A stretch of DNA of 15,653 bases from Clostridiales bacterium UBA4821 (GCA_002402315.1 DHFP01000258.1:1-15653), one strand, 5' to 3'. Positions 7,525 through 15,447 are shown, counted from the stretch's first letter. Notes: generated by a model not told the origin, from the sequence alone. Program-made: numbers and translations.

Positions 7525-8865
7525 TTATTTTTTATCAACGGCTTCCCTTATTGTCCTCGCTATATAATCAATCATCTCATCTGTCATTCCCGGGTAAACG
7601 CCGACCCAAAAAGTTTTTGTCATGATTTCATCCGTTACCTTTAAATCACCAACGATTCTATAACCTTTTTTCTTTTTTCGCATTTCATTAAAACAAGGAT
7701 GTTTCGTAAGATTTCCTGCAAAAAGCATTCTTGTCTGAACACCTTTGGATTCTATATAAGGGACGACTTTTTCGCGATCAATTTCATCCTTGCATGTAAT
7801 TAGAAACCCGAACCAGGATGGTCTTGAATTGGGACATGATTCCGGCAGAATCAGTTTATCTTGCATGTCAATAAGTGCTGCTTTCAATCTATCGAAATTA
7901 TGTCTTCTTCTTTCGATAAAAGCCGGCATTTTCTTTAGCTGCGCACAACCAATGACCGCCTGCATATCAGTTGCTTTAAGGTTATAACCGAAATGGGAAT
8001 ACACATATTTATGATCATAACCAAATGGCAACTCGCCATGCTGTCTGTCAAAGCGATGTCCACACAGATTATCGCATCCGGGTGGGCAAACACAATCCCT
8101 TCCCCAATCCCGCAAGGAACGAATTATTTTGTTAAGCAGGGAGTTATTCGTATATACGGCCCCACCTTCTCCCATGGTCATATGGTGTGGAGGATAGAAG
8201 CTACTTGTACCGATATCTCCTATTGTACCTGTCATCTTCTTTTTGCCGTTAAACATGTATTGCGAACCAAGAGCATCGCAATTATCTTCAATTAGCCACA
8301 AACTATACTTATCACAGAAAGCTTTTATAGCCTCAATGTCAAATGGATTTCCCAATGTATGAGCAATAATAACGGCTTTTGTCTTGTTGGAATATGCTTC
8401 TTCCAGCCTGGTTACATCTATATTGTACTGTGGAATAGTCACATCTACAAAAACTGGAACCGCACCAAATTGTATACAAGGGGTTACTGTGGTAGGAAAG
8501 CCTGCAGCAACGGTTATAATTTCATCACCACGTTTGACTGCTCTGTCTCCCAGGAGTGGCGAAGTTAATGCCATAAATGCAATCAGATTTGCAGAGGACC
8601 CGGAGTTAACAAGTGAACAATATTTTACCCCAAGATACCTAGCGAAGTCTTTCTCAAATTGCTCTGTATACCTTCCCGCAGTCAGCCAGAACTCCAATGA
8701 ACTATCAACCAAATTGACCATTTCTTCATGGTCATAGACTCTGGTAGCATAAGGAATTCTGTCCCCTTCTTTATATCGCTTTTTATTGTGGAATGTGTCA
8801 CAGTATTCTTTGACCATTCTAAGTAATACTTCTCTGGCCTGTGATTCAGTTTTATTTTCAAACAT
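7525..8865 (-). CDS. rfbH: CDP-4-dehydro-6-deoxyglucose 3-dehydrase (E1, RfbH)
   Basis: A 446-residue PMP-dependent iron-sulfur enzyme that removes the C3 hydroxyl of CDP-4-keto-6-deoxyglucose. It has the aminotransferase (DegT) fold, but the usual PLP lysine is replaced by histidine in SFYPPHHMTMGEGG (His227), as in all true RfbH/E1 proteins. The iron-sulfur cysteines are visible as Cys196 and then CVCPPGCDNLC (Cys258, Cys260, Cys268), the known C-x-C-x7-C arrangement. I chose the ATG at 8865 because GGAGG stands nine bases upstream and the length fits; a GTG at 8925 would add 20 unlike residues and lacks such a site. The enzyme needs electrons from a reductase partner that is not in the window. 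Confidence 0.95.
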   Translation of the reverse strand: MFENKTESQAREVLLRMVKEYCDTFHNKKRYKEGDRIPYATRVYDHEEMVNLVDSSLEFWLTAGRYTEQFEKDFARYLGVKYCSLVNSGSSANLIAFMALTSPLLGDRAVKRGDEIITVAAGFPTTVTPCIQFGAVPVFVDVTIPQYNIDVTRLEEAYSNKTKAVIIAHTLGNPFDIEAIKAFCDKYSLWLIEDNCDALGSQYMFNGKKKMTGTIGDIGTSSFYPPHHMTMGEGGAVYTNNSLLNKIIRSLRDWGRDCVCPPGCDNLCGHRFDRQHGELPFGYDHKYVYSHFGYNLKATDMQAVIGCAQLKKMPAFIERRRHNFDRLKAALIDMQDKLILPESCPNSRPSWFGFLITCKDEIDREKVVPYIESKGVQTRMLFAGNLTKHPCFNEMRKKKKGYRIVGDLKVTDEIMTKTFWVGVYPGMTDEMIDYIARTIREAVDKK

Positions 8866-8874
8866 CCGCGAATA

Positions 8875-8879
8875 CCTCC
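8875..8879 (-). promoter_or_regulatory. Ribosome binding site of rfbH
   Basis: GGAGG on the minus strand, nine bases upstream of the ATG at 8863-8865. It supports this start rather than the GTG at 8925 that overlaps the end of rfbG. Confidence 0.7.
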
Positions 8880-8891
8880 ATCCATTCGTCA

Positions 8892-8933
8892 TATCATGAT
8901 TAAACGCGTAACATGATATTATCACTTATCATG
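8892..8933 (-). repeat. Three TATCATG/CATGATA arms between rfbG and rfbH
   Basis: The seven-base sequence tatcatg occurs at 8892-8898 and 8927-8933, with its reverse complement catgata between them at 8912-8918. The middle arm can pair with either neighbour (loops of 13 or 8 bases), so two mutually exclusive hairpins are possible in the rfbG-rfbH junction. The arms are short and AT-rich, so this may be chance. No U-run follows, so it does not look like a terminator. Confidence 0.4.
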
Positions 8934-9980
8934 ATTTAGAAACTCACCTATCTGTTTATCCATACAAGCTCTGATATTTCCACCGTTCAGCCAGCACTTT
9001 GACCACTCAACAGTTTTGTCAACCGCTATATCCAGATTCCAACGGGGCTTCCAACCAAAGGTAGCTTTCATTTTGGAACAATCAAGTTTCAAAAAATTCG
9101 CTTCATGTGGGCCTCCATCATATTGATTAACCCACTTCATACCATCTCCCCATTTTTCTACGAACAAATCCACAAGAGCACCAGTTTTGAAGCAGTCATA
9201 TTCATCGGGCCCTATATTATAGTACCCGGAATAATTGCAGTCCTTATACTGGTTCTCGGCAATCATTAAATATACATACAGTGGCTCAAGCACATGCTGA
9301 TAAGGACGGGTAGAGTGAGGATTTCTGACTATGATATCTTTTTTGTCAATAGCTGCTCTAATACAATCGGGAATAATACGGTCGTTAGCAAAATCTCCGC
9401 CGCCAATAACATTACCGGCTCTTGCAGTTGATATTGCTGCATGGCCGTCGGCAAAGAATGACTTCTTGTAACTGTGAGTTACAAGCTCAGAACAAGACTT
9501 GCTGTTAGAATATGGATCAAAGCCATCCAACGGTTCAATTTCCCGATAACCCCATTCCCATTCTTTATTCTCATACACTTTATCGGTTGTGACATTCAGG
9601 AAGGACTTAACAGTATTTGAGAGTCGAGTGCACTCGAGAATGTTTACCGTTCCCATGACATTGGTTTCGTATGTGTAATGTGGATCTTTATAGCTATCAC
9701 GAACTATTGGCTGTGCTGCCAGGTGGAATACTATTTCCGGTTGTGATTCATTAAAGGTTTTATTAAGTAAATTATAGTCTCTTATATCTCCTATAATAGA
9801 GGTAATACCTTGTCCTATATCTGCGATTTCAAACAATGATGGATTTGTAGGAGGCTCAAGTGAATAGCCTGTTATAATTGCTCCTGCGTTAATAAGCATC
9901 ATACAAAACCAGGACCCTTTAAAACCGGTGTGCCCTGTAATAAAAACTCTTTTATTTTTATAAAATGATAGGTTTGTCAT
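8922..9980 (-). CDS. rfbG: CDP-glucose 4,6-dehydratase
   Basis: An NAD-dependent extended SDR that turns CDP-glucose into CDP-4-keto-6-deoxyglucose. The RfbG-type nucleotide motif GHTGFKGSW lies at 16-24, followed by HLAAQPIVRDSY (86-97), the dehydratase TTDK (131-134) and the catalytic tyrosine/lysine in YSNSK (157-161). GHTGFKGSW and the RPYQHVLEPL region separate it from the dTDP-glucose enzyme RfbB, which is also present in the window. Length (352) is normal. An AAGGAG about 11 bases upstream of the ATG sits in the last codons of the flippase gene, seven bases away. Its product feeds rfbH directly, and rfbF supplies its substrate. Confidence 0.95.
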   Translation of the reverse strand: MTNLSFYKNKRVFITGHTGFKGSWFCMMLINAGAIITGYSLEPPTNPSLFEIADIGQGITSIIGDIRDYNLLNKTFNESQPEIVFHLAAQPIVRDSYKDPHYTYETNVMGTVNILECTRLSNTVKSFLNVTTDKVYENKEWEWGYREIEPLDGFDPYSNSKSCSELVTHSYKKSFFADGHAAISTARAGNVIGGGDFANDRIIPDCIRAAIDKKDIIVRNPHSTRPYQHVLEPLYVYLMIAENQYKDCNYSGYYNIGPDEYDCFKTGALVDLFVEKWGDGMKWVNQYDGGPHEANFLKLDCSKMKATFGWKPRWNLDIAVDKTVEWSKCWLNGGNIRACMDKQIGEFLNHDK

Positions 9981-9987
9981 TTCTGTT

Positions 9988-11433
9988 TTAACTCCTTATT
10001 TTGCCCAGTAAGGCGATTGCATATATCTTTGTTAATTTATACCCTTCTGGTTTAAACACTACTGATAATCCTGTATATATTGTCACGCCCAGTAAAACCT
10101 GTGTTAACAATGTAAAAAAATCGTTCATTCCCAGATACTGAACAAAAAATACCGGTGCTCCCATACATACGCTAAGAATAACAATCGGCAAAACGTCGGC
10201 TATTTGCTCTTTATATCCATAATGGTTAAATCTTTTGCTTGTGTACATCACAGTTAGACTAAGAATAATAGAACTGGCAATTCCGCTTAAAGCAATTGCC
10301 ATCACGCTAATTTTATATACACTTATTAGCAGTGCAATTCCGACAGCACGGGCAAAAATATGCTCATACATAAAAACATCGCTTCTGCCAGTCGCGTTGA
10401 GGGCCTGATGGCGGGGTATCATCCCTATTATCGCCGCATTAGTGTAGCAAAATATTTGCATATAGGGTACGCAATCCAACCATTTTTCGGTAAGTAGAAT
10501 TGTAACAAGCGGCTTGGCAACAACTGCAAGTCCCATCAGCATGGGAAACAATAAATATGAAGATTGAACAATTGACTTACGAAGCATAGTTTTTACTCTT
10601 TGCTCATCATCCTGTTCCAGCGACATGGCAGGGAATAGCACCGAACTAATTGACACGCTTATATTATCAACAAGCAATCTTGGAAACTGCTGAGCCTTTG
10701 TATAGAAACCTAAGTCTCCCGGAGTATAGACTTTACCGATAATCAAGTTTCTTAACTCCCCGACAATAGTATTGGACACGCCTTCAAATAGTATTTTCCA
10801 ACCATATGATATTAGTCCCTTCAGTCTTAACACCGAAAAGCTAAGGTCCGGACGCCACCTAACTGCAAACCATAAAACTAGCGTATTGATGATAGAGTTT
10901 GTCATATACTGAGCAACTAAGGCCCAAACACCGAACCCCATATAAGCCATTACCACACCAACAATTCCTGACATAATTGTACCAAAGAAGGTCGACCAGA
11001 AAAATTTCTTAAAAATCATATTCCTTGATACATAAGCTTGCTGAACGCTATTAATTCCCGAAAAGATGACTCTAATACCCATAATCTTCAACACAGGATC
11101 AATTATCGGGTAATTATAATACTCTGCTATATATGGAGCGGCTGCGACCAATAACAAATACATGGGTAGAGAAAAACCTATGTTAAAATAAAACACCGAT
11201 GAAAAATCTATGTTGTCTGCATCCTTTTTTTGAATCAGAGCATTACCAAACCCACTTGTAACAAAAACATCCGCCACAGTAATAAACACGAGCGTCATTG
11301 CAATTACACCATAGTCATCCGGCAGCAGAAGCCGTGCAAGTACGATGGATACTATGAAAGTAACGAGCTGGGCGAGTACACGTTCAGAGAATTTCCAGAT
11401 AAGATTAACTAAAATAGATTTATCGTTTGACAA
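9988..11433 (-). CDS. Polysaccharide flippase (Wzx/TuaB/WzxC-like, MOP superfamily)
   Basis: A 481-residue multi-span membrane protein of the oligosaccharide flippase family, which moves lipid-linked repeat units across the inner membrane. The N-terminus (LIWKFSERVLAQLVTFIVSI, then VLARLLLPDDYGVIAM) is characteristic. Hydrophobic segments recur through the whole length, consistent with about 12 to 14 spans, for example near residues 15-35, 40-60, 80-100, 150-175, 290-310 and 410-430. Translation probably begins with TTG at 11433: the first internal methionine is 47 residues in, which would lose the first span, and GAGAGG lies about 11 bases upstream. It shows that the locus works by a flippase-dependent route, yet no Wzy polymerase is seen nearby. 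The polymer type (capsule, wall polymer or O-antigen-like) cannot be read from the sequence. Confidence 0.88.
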   Translation of the reverse strand: MSNDKSILVNLIWKFSERVLAQLVTFIVSIVLARLLLPDDYGVIAMTLVFITVADVFVTSGFGNALIQKKDADNIDFSSVFYFNIGFSLPMYLLLVAAAPYIAEYYNYPIIDPVLKIMGIRVIFSGINSVQQAYVSRNMIFKKFFWSTFFGTIMSGIVGVVMAYMGFGVWALVAQYMTNSIINTLVLWFAVRWRPDLSFSVLRLKGLISYGWKILFEGVSNTIVGELRNLIIGKVYTPGDLGFYTKAQQFPRLLVDNISVSISSVLFPAMSLEQDDEQRVKTMLRKSIVQSSYLLFPMLMGLAVVAKPLVTILLTEKWLDCVPYMQIFCYTNAAIIGMIPRHQALNATGRSDVFMYEHIFARAVGIALLISVYKISVMAIALSGIASSIILSLTVMYTSKRFNHYGYKEQIADVLPIVILSVCMGAPVFFVQYLGMNDFFTLLTQVLLGVTIYTGLSVVFKPEGYKLTKIYAIALLGKIRS

Positions 11434-11438
11434 AGCTT

Positions 11439-11753
11439 CTATTTCCTCTCAAATGCTAATTTATTAAGTTTCTGTAAGTGTCGACGAATAAATCTCTTGA
11501 CAGTTCGTAGCACTAATAATATGTACATCGTAAAATAAGGAAATCTGACAATAAATGCAATGCACCGGTATAGCGTATGACCGTAAAAACATGTCATTAT
11601 ATATTTAACACATTCAAAATCCCGCACGGATTTGAGTTTGTTATAGTCAATTTTTCCGTCAAAAAATAATAAACAAATGCTTCTGCATGTTATGAAGATT
11701 CTTTTTGATAACGGTGTTTTATGTTTTTTAAGTATGGCTCCATGCGTGACCGG
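11439..11753 (-). pseudogene. C-terminal remnant of an unidentified gene, cut by a repeat
   Basis: A frame stays open from a TAA at 11754-11756 to the stop at 11439, about 104 codons, but has no credible start: the first GTG is at 11627 and the first ATG near 11603, neither with a ribosome binding site. The conceptual protein (GAILKKHKTPLSKRIF, then SICLLFFDGKIDYNKLKSV, then LYRCIAFIVRFPYFTMY and a basic tail) looks like real protein, with a hydrophobic stretch and a lysine/arginine-rich end. Its upstream limit falls exactly in the 21-base repeat at 11741-11761. I read it as the end of a polysaccharide gene, perhaps a glycosyltransferase, truncated by the repeat element. The family is not recognised. 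It ends five bases before the flippase start, so the fragment may still carry that gene's translation signals. Confidence 0.5.
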
Positions 11754-11969
11754 TTAACCAGTATTATGTATATATAGTATTATATAGTAACAATAATAAC
11801 GTGGGATTTGGCAACAGATGCTTCAAAATATGGTAGCATGTGGGGTGCTTGTTAACCATTTAATACCAGTGATGTTATCTGGTGGTAATATTTCTCTCTC
11901 GATTAACACCTGTAATATGTAACCTCACTAACAATCATCATACAAAATCTGGTTAACCGAACACCAATG
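11741..11969. repeat. Short element with imperfect terminal inverted repeats
   Basis: The left end (11741-11761, CATGCGTGACCGGTTAACCAG) is matched in reverse complement by the right end (11949-11969, CATTGGTGTTCGGTTAACCAG). The inner 11 bases are identical and the outer ten match at six places. Between them lie about 187 AT-rich bases without a credible gene; a 34-codon plus-strand frame (11818-11922) has no binding site. The right end begins on the base after the rfbB stop codon. Size and ends recall a MITE or an IS remnant. It separates the rhamnose genes from the rest and truncates the remnant at 11439-11753. Confidence 0.6.
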
Positions 11970-13037
11970 TTAGTTATACATCTTCTCATAATACTTCACG
12001 TATTCACCGGATATGATGTTCTCAATCCAATCTTGGTTACTTAAATACCACTCTATAGTTTCCTTCATCCCTCGCTCAAAAGTGTAGACAGCGGTCCATC
12101 CAAGTTGAGTTGTAATTTTTGTATTGTCAATAGCATATCTTCTGTCATGTCCTGGTCTGTCTTTTACATATTTGATTAAATACTCTGACTTACCTAGGGT
12201 TTTTAAGATGAGTTTCACAATCTCAATATTGGCTTTCTCGTTATTACCGCCAATATTATAGACTTCACCAATTGCTCCCTTATGTAACACTGTATCAATG
12301 GCAGAGCAGTGATCAGATACGTGTAGCCAATCCCTCACTTGCATCCCGTCACCATAGACAGGCAGGTCTTTTTCCTTTAAGCAGTTATTAATCATAAGAG
12401 GTATTAACTTTTCGGGAAATTGATATAGGCCATAGTTATTACTGCAACGGGTGATGTTGACTGGCATACCAAAGGTTTCATGGTAAGCTCTGACAATCAT
12501 ATCTGCACTTGCTTTGGATGCTGAGTATGGGCTGTTGGGTAAAAGAGGCATGGTCTCCACAAACATTCCTGTTTTCCCAAGTGCGCCGTATACTTCATCC
12601 GTTGATACCTGTAGGTATTTAACACCAAGTTTATATTCCTTACAGTATTTATCTTCGGGATTAACCTTCCAATATTTTTTTGCTGTATCCAGTAATACCT
12701 GAGTGCCAAGAATATTGGTAGTCAAGAATATTTCAGGCTCAACTATGCTTCTATCCACATGTGATTCTGCTGCAAAATTAACAACCGTGTCGATGCCATG
12801 AATCGAGAAGATTTCATCTATTTTTTCTTTATCCCTGATATCCGCTTTATAGAAGATATAGTTCACATTGTCTGCGACTTCTTTTAAATTTTCCAGATTG
12901 CCAGCATATGTCAAAGCATCTACATTGATAATCTTATATTCGAGATGCTTGTTCAGCATATACTTGACAAAATTACTACCAATAAACCCAGCGCCACCAG
13001 TTACCAGAACGTTCTTCATCTCTTTTACCTGCCCCAT
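11970..13037 (-). CDS. rfbB: dTDP-glucose 4,6-dehydratase
   Basis: Second step of dTDP-L-rhamnose synthesis: dTDP-glucose to dTDP-4-keto-6-deoxyglucose, NAD-dependent. Motifs are TGGAGFIGSN (13-22), the specificity signature NFAAESHVDRS (87-97), the dehydratase STDEVYG (145-151, Thr-Asp-Glu) and the catalytic YSASK (171-175). Length is 355 from the ATG at 13037, which overlaps the rfbCD stop (TAATG). The family's usual start corresponds to the methionine at residue 7 (13019), so the true protein may be 349 residues; binding sites are weak for both. The gene is last in the rhamnose cassette and its stop codon abuts the inverted repeat. RfbB and RfbG act on different nucleotide forms of the same sugar. 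Confidence 0.95.
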   Translation of the reverse strand: MGQVKEMKNVLVTGGAGFIGSNFVKYMLNKHLEYKIINVDALTYAGNLENLKEVADNVNYIFYKADIRDKEKIDEIFSIHGIDTVVNFAAESHVDRSIVEPEIFLTTNILGTQVLLDTAKKYWKVNPEDKYCKEYKLGVKYLQVSTDEVYGALGKTGMFVETMPLLPNSPYSASKASADMIVRAYHETFGMPVNITRCSNNYGLYQFPEKLIPLMINNCLKEKDLPVYGDGMQVRDWLHVSDHCSAIDTVLHKGAIGEVYNIGGNNEKANIEIVKLILKTLGKSEYLIKYVKDRPGHDRRYAIDNTKITTQLGWTAVYTFERGMKETIEWYLSNQDWIENIISGEYVKYYEKMYN

Positions 13038-14425
13038 TACTTAATCTCTTCCAAATATCTCATCAGTGCACCCTTCCACTCCGGCAATCTATCAAAGCCA
13101 TTCTTATCTAGCATCTCTTTCGACAGTCTAGAATTAAACGGACGTTTAGCTCTTGTTGGATATTCTGATGTAGGTATAGAGTTCACTTTAATTTTTATAC
13201 CCGCCTGTTGAAAAATCTCCATTGCAAATTCATACCAGCTACAATATCCTTCATTTACGGCGTGATATGTTCCGTACTTTGTAGTTTGAAGCATATCACA
13301 TATAAGTACTGCCAGATCGTATGTATACGTCGGCACTCCAATCTGATCATTAACTACACTGATTTCATCTTTGGTCTGCCCCAGCCTCAACATGGTCTTC
13401 ACAAAATTATTACCATTCTTGCCATATATCCATGAAGTCCTGATGATAAAGTATTTTTCTAAGAGTTCCTTAACGATAAGCTCGCCTTGCTCTTTTGAGT
13501 AACCGTAATAATTAATAGGAGCAGTTACCTTATCTTCATTCTGGGCCTCATTTCCTTCACCATCAAATACATAATCGGTGCTAATGTATACAATCTTTGC
13601 ATCTATCTTTTGGCAAGCCTCAGTAATATATCTTGTGCCATTAACATTTATTGCGTAGCAAAGCTCCTTCGCATACTCAGCTTTATCTACTGCAGTATAC
13701 GCTGCACAGTGCACCACTACATCCGGTTTGTATTTTAGAATAAATGCCTCTGTTTCCTCTTTATTGGTTATATCAAAATCGCCTCTCTCAACGCCTATAC
13801 ACTCAATCCCTATTTCATTGAGCCTTTTCACCACATCATAACCAAGCTGACCAGTCACACCAGTTACCAAAACCTTAATGCTAAAATTTACATCGCTGTC
13901 CTTTAATAATGGAGCGCTCAAATCCTTCTGAGAGAGCACAGGATTTTCAGTACCCCAATTGATTCCGATTTCAGGGTCATTAAATTTTATGCTACGGTCA
14001 CATTCTTTGGAGTAATACTGATCCACTTTGTATTGTACTTCCACATCATCTGTAATTGTCAGGAATGCGTGCCCAAAGCCCTTTGGAATATATAATTGTT
14101 TTTTATTCTCTGCCGACAACTCGATGCTATACCACTGCTTGTATGTATCAGAGCCTTTCCTTAAATCCACAACCGTGTCAATAATTGCCCCTCTAGTACA
14201 TCTAATCAACTTTGTCTGAGCCATAGGGTTTGTCTGAAAGTGTATACCCCTAAGCGTCCCTTTTTGTGCTGAGTAGGAATGATTATCTTGCACAGATTCT
14301 ACAACTACACCTTGCTCTGCAAATTTATTTTTAGTATAGCTCTCAGTAAACCATCCTCTGTTGTCACCATATACGTCAGTCTCAATCAAATATAAGCCTT
14401 TAAATTTAGTTTTGGTTACCTTCAT
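13037..14425 (-). CDS. rfbC-rfbD: Fused dTDP-4-dehydrorhamnose 3,5-epimerase and reductase (RfbC-RfbD)
   Basis: One 462-residue protein carries the last two steps of dTDP-L-rhamnose synthesis. The N-terminal RfbC cupin (about 1-178) shows DNRGWF (21-26), TLRGIHFQ with catalytic His62, the PKGFGHAF loop (114-121), tyrosines at 132 and 137-138, and KDLSAP with Asp168. The C-terminal RfbD reductase (about 182-462) shows VTGVTGQLG (187-195), STDYVFDG (282-289), the Tyr-x3-Lys YGYSK (307-311) and GVPTYT. The link between them is only a few residues with no stop or start, so it is a real fusion. Such fusions are known in clostridia and relatives. AGAGG lies eight bases upstream of the ATG. rfbB overlaps its stop by one base. 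Confidence 0.95.
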   Translation of the reverse strand: MKVTKTKFKGLYLIETDVYGDNRGWFTESYTKNKFAEQGVVVESVQDNHSYSAQKGTLRGIHFQTNPMAQTKLIRCTRGAIIDTVVDLRKGSDTYKQWYSIELSAENKKQLYIPKGFGHAFLTITDDVEVQYKVDQYYSKECDRSIKFNDPEIGINWGTENPVLSQKDLSAPLLKDSDVNFSIKVLVTGVTGQLGYDVVKRLNEIGIECIGVERGDFDITNKEETEAFILKYKPDVVVHCAAYTAVDKAEYAKELCYAINVNGTRYITEACQKIDAKIVYISTDYVFDGEGNEAQNEDKVTAPINYYGYSKEQGELIVKELLEKYFIIRTSWIYGKNGNNFVKTMLRLGQTKDEISVVNDQIGVPTYTYDLAVLICDMLQTTKYGTYHAVNEGYCSWYEFAMEIFQQAGIKIKVNSIPTSEYPTRAKRPFNSRLSKEMLDKNGFDRLPEWKGALMRYLEEIK

Positions 14426-14477
14426 ACTCCAAACCTCTCATGCAGGATTTATACGTACCACTTTAATTTCTAACACT

Positions 14478-15362
14478 CTAATACCTAATTCTTCCTTCCA
14501 CTACTCTTTTAAGATGTTCTCCATACGGGGATTTCCCATAACGCTCAGCAGACACAAGAAGAGCCCTCTTACTTATCCATCCATTTTTATATGCAATTTC
14601 TTCTGGAGCAGAAATCTTAATACCTTGTCTCTTCTCAATCGTCTGCACAAAGCATGCAGCTTCAATCAGGCTATCCATTGTTCCTGTGTCAAGCCACGCA
14701 TACCCTCGACCCAGCAACTGAACATTAAGGGTTCCGTCCTCTAGATACATTCGGTTCAAATCCGTTATTTCCAACTCACCTCTAGCACTGGGTTTAACCC
14801 GCCTAGCCATTTCTACAACCCTATTGTCATAGAAGTATAAACCTGTAATGCAGTAGTTCGACTTAGGTTGCTTAGGTTTTTCTTCAACTGAAATTACCTT
14901 TCCGTTTTCGTTGAATTCTACAATACCAAATCTCTCCGGATCATTAACGTAGTATCCGAAAATTGTAGCCTCACCATTTTCAGCATTTGCTGCAGCTTCC
15001 CTCAGTAATGAACTGAAACCGTTTCCATAAAAAATATTATCACCAAGCACCATTGCACAACAGTTATCGCCTATAAACTCATCTCCAATGAGGAATGCCT
15101 GTGCCAACCCATCTGGTGATGGTTGAACCTTATATGAAAGCTTTACTCCAAACTGATTTCCGTCACCTAAGAGCCGCTCAAAATTAAGCAAATCATGTGG
15201 TGTTGAGATAATAAGAATATCCCTTATTCCTGCTAACATTAGTGTCGATAAAGGATAATATACCATCGGTTTATCATAAACAGGTAGAAGTTGTTTACTT
15301 GTAATTATAGTTAAAGGGTAAAGTCTTGTTCCCGAACCACCAGCTAAAATTATACCTTTCAT
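14478..15362 (-). CDS. rfbA: Glucose-1-phosphate thymidylyltransferase
   Basis: First step of dTDP-L-rhamnose synthesis: dTTP and glucose 1-phosphate give dTDP-glucose. The 294-residue protein has LAGGSGTRLYPLT (6-18), SKQLLPVYDKPMVYYPLS (22-39), the VLGDNIFYG region around the metal-binding aspartate and EEKPKQPKSN, all typical of RfbA/RmlA. GAGG stands six bases upstream of the ATG at 15362. This is the first gene of the cassette in the direction of transcription, so a promoter should lie between it and the 21-base repeat at 15427. The AT-rich leader has a TATTAT, but I find no good -35 box and make no promoter call. A 52-base gap separates it from the next gene. Confidence 0.95.
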   Translation of the reverse strand: MKGIILAGGSGTRLYPLTIITSKQLLPVYDKPMVYYPLSTLMLAGIRDILIISTPHDLLNFERLLGDGNQFGVKLSYKVQPSPDGLAQAFLIGDEFIGDNCCAMVLGDNIFYGNGFSSLLREAAANAENGEATIFGYYVNDPERFGIVEFNENGKVISVEEKPKQPKSNYCITGLYFYDNRVVEMARRVKPSARGELEITDLNRMYLEDGTLNVQLLGRGYAWLDTGTMDSLIEAACFVQTIEKRQGIKISAPEEIAYKNGWISKRALLVSAERYGKSPYGEHLKRVVEGRIRY

Positions 15363-15426
15363 CCTTTACCTCATTCTATTAAATTAAACTTCAATAATAC
15401 TTAGCATGACTTTAGTCGAGTAGATG

Positions 15427-15447
15427 CATGCGTGATCGGTTCAACAG
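15427..15447 (+). repeat. Third copy of the 21-base repeat
   Basis: CATGCGTGATCGGTTCAACAG matches the copy at 11741-11761 at 18 of 21 bases, in the same orientation. Both copies are followed by GTGGGATTT (starting at 15461 and 11801), although the spacing differs. With the oppositely oriented copy at 11949-11969 it brackets the rhamnose genes. Confidence 0.7.

Noticed and set aside
8359..8737. Plus-strand open frames of 69 and 117 codons within rfbH
   Set aside because: They are antisense to a well-identified gene, mutually overlapping and without family motifs.
7525..8865. Ordinary DegT/DnrJ sugar aminotransferase
   Set aside because: The PLP lysine is replaced by histidine and the iron-sulfur cysteine set is present, as in RfbH/E1 dehydrases.
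8866..8925. Longer RfbH starting at the GTG overlapping the rfbG stop
   Set aside because: A good GGAGG precedes the ATG at 8865; the 20 extra residues do not resemble family N-termini.
11818..11922. Plus-strand 34-codon frame inside the inverted-repeat element
   Set aside because: No ribosome binding site, no recognisable protein character, and it lies on the strand opposite to all other genes.
14361..14744. Plus-strand open frame of 127 codons across the rfbA-rfbCD gap
   Set aside because: It is antisense to two clear genes, has no ribosome binding site and low-complexity content.
15363..15440. Promoter for the rhamnose genes
   Set aside because: A TATTAT is present upstream of rfbA, but no -35-like hexamer is at a suitable distance, so I do not call a site.
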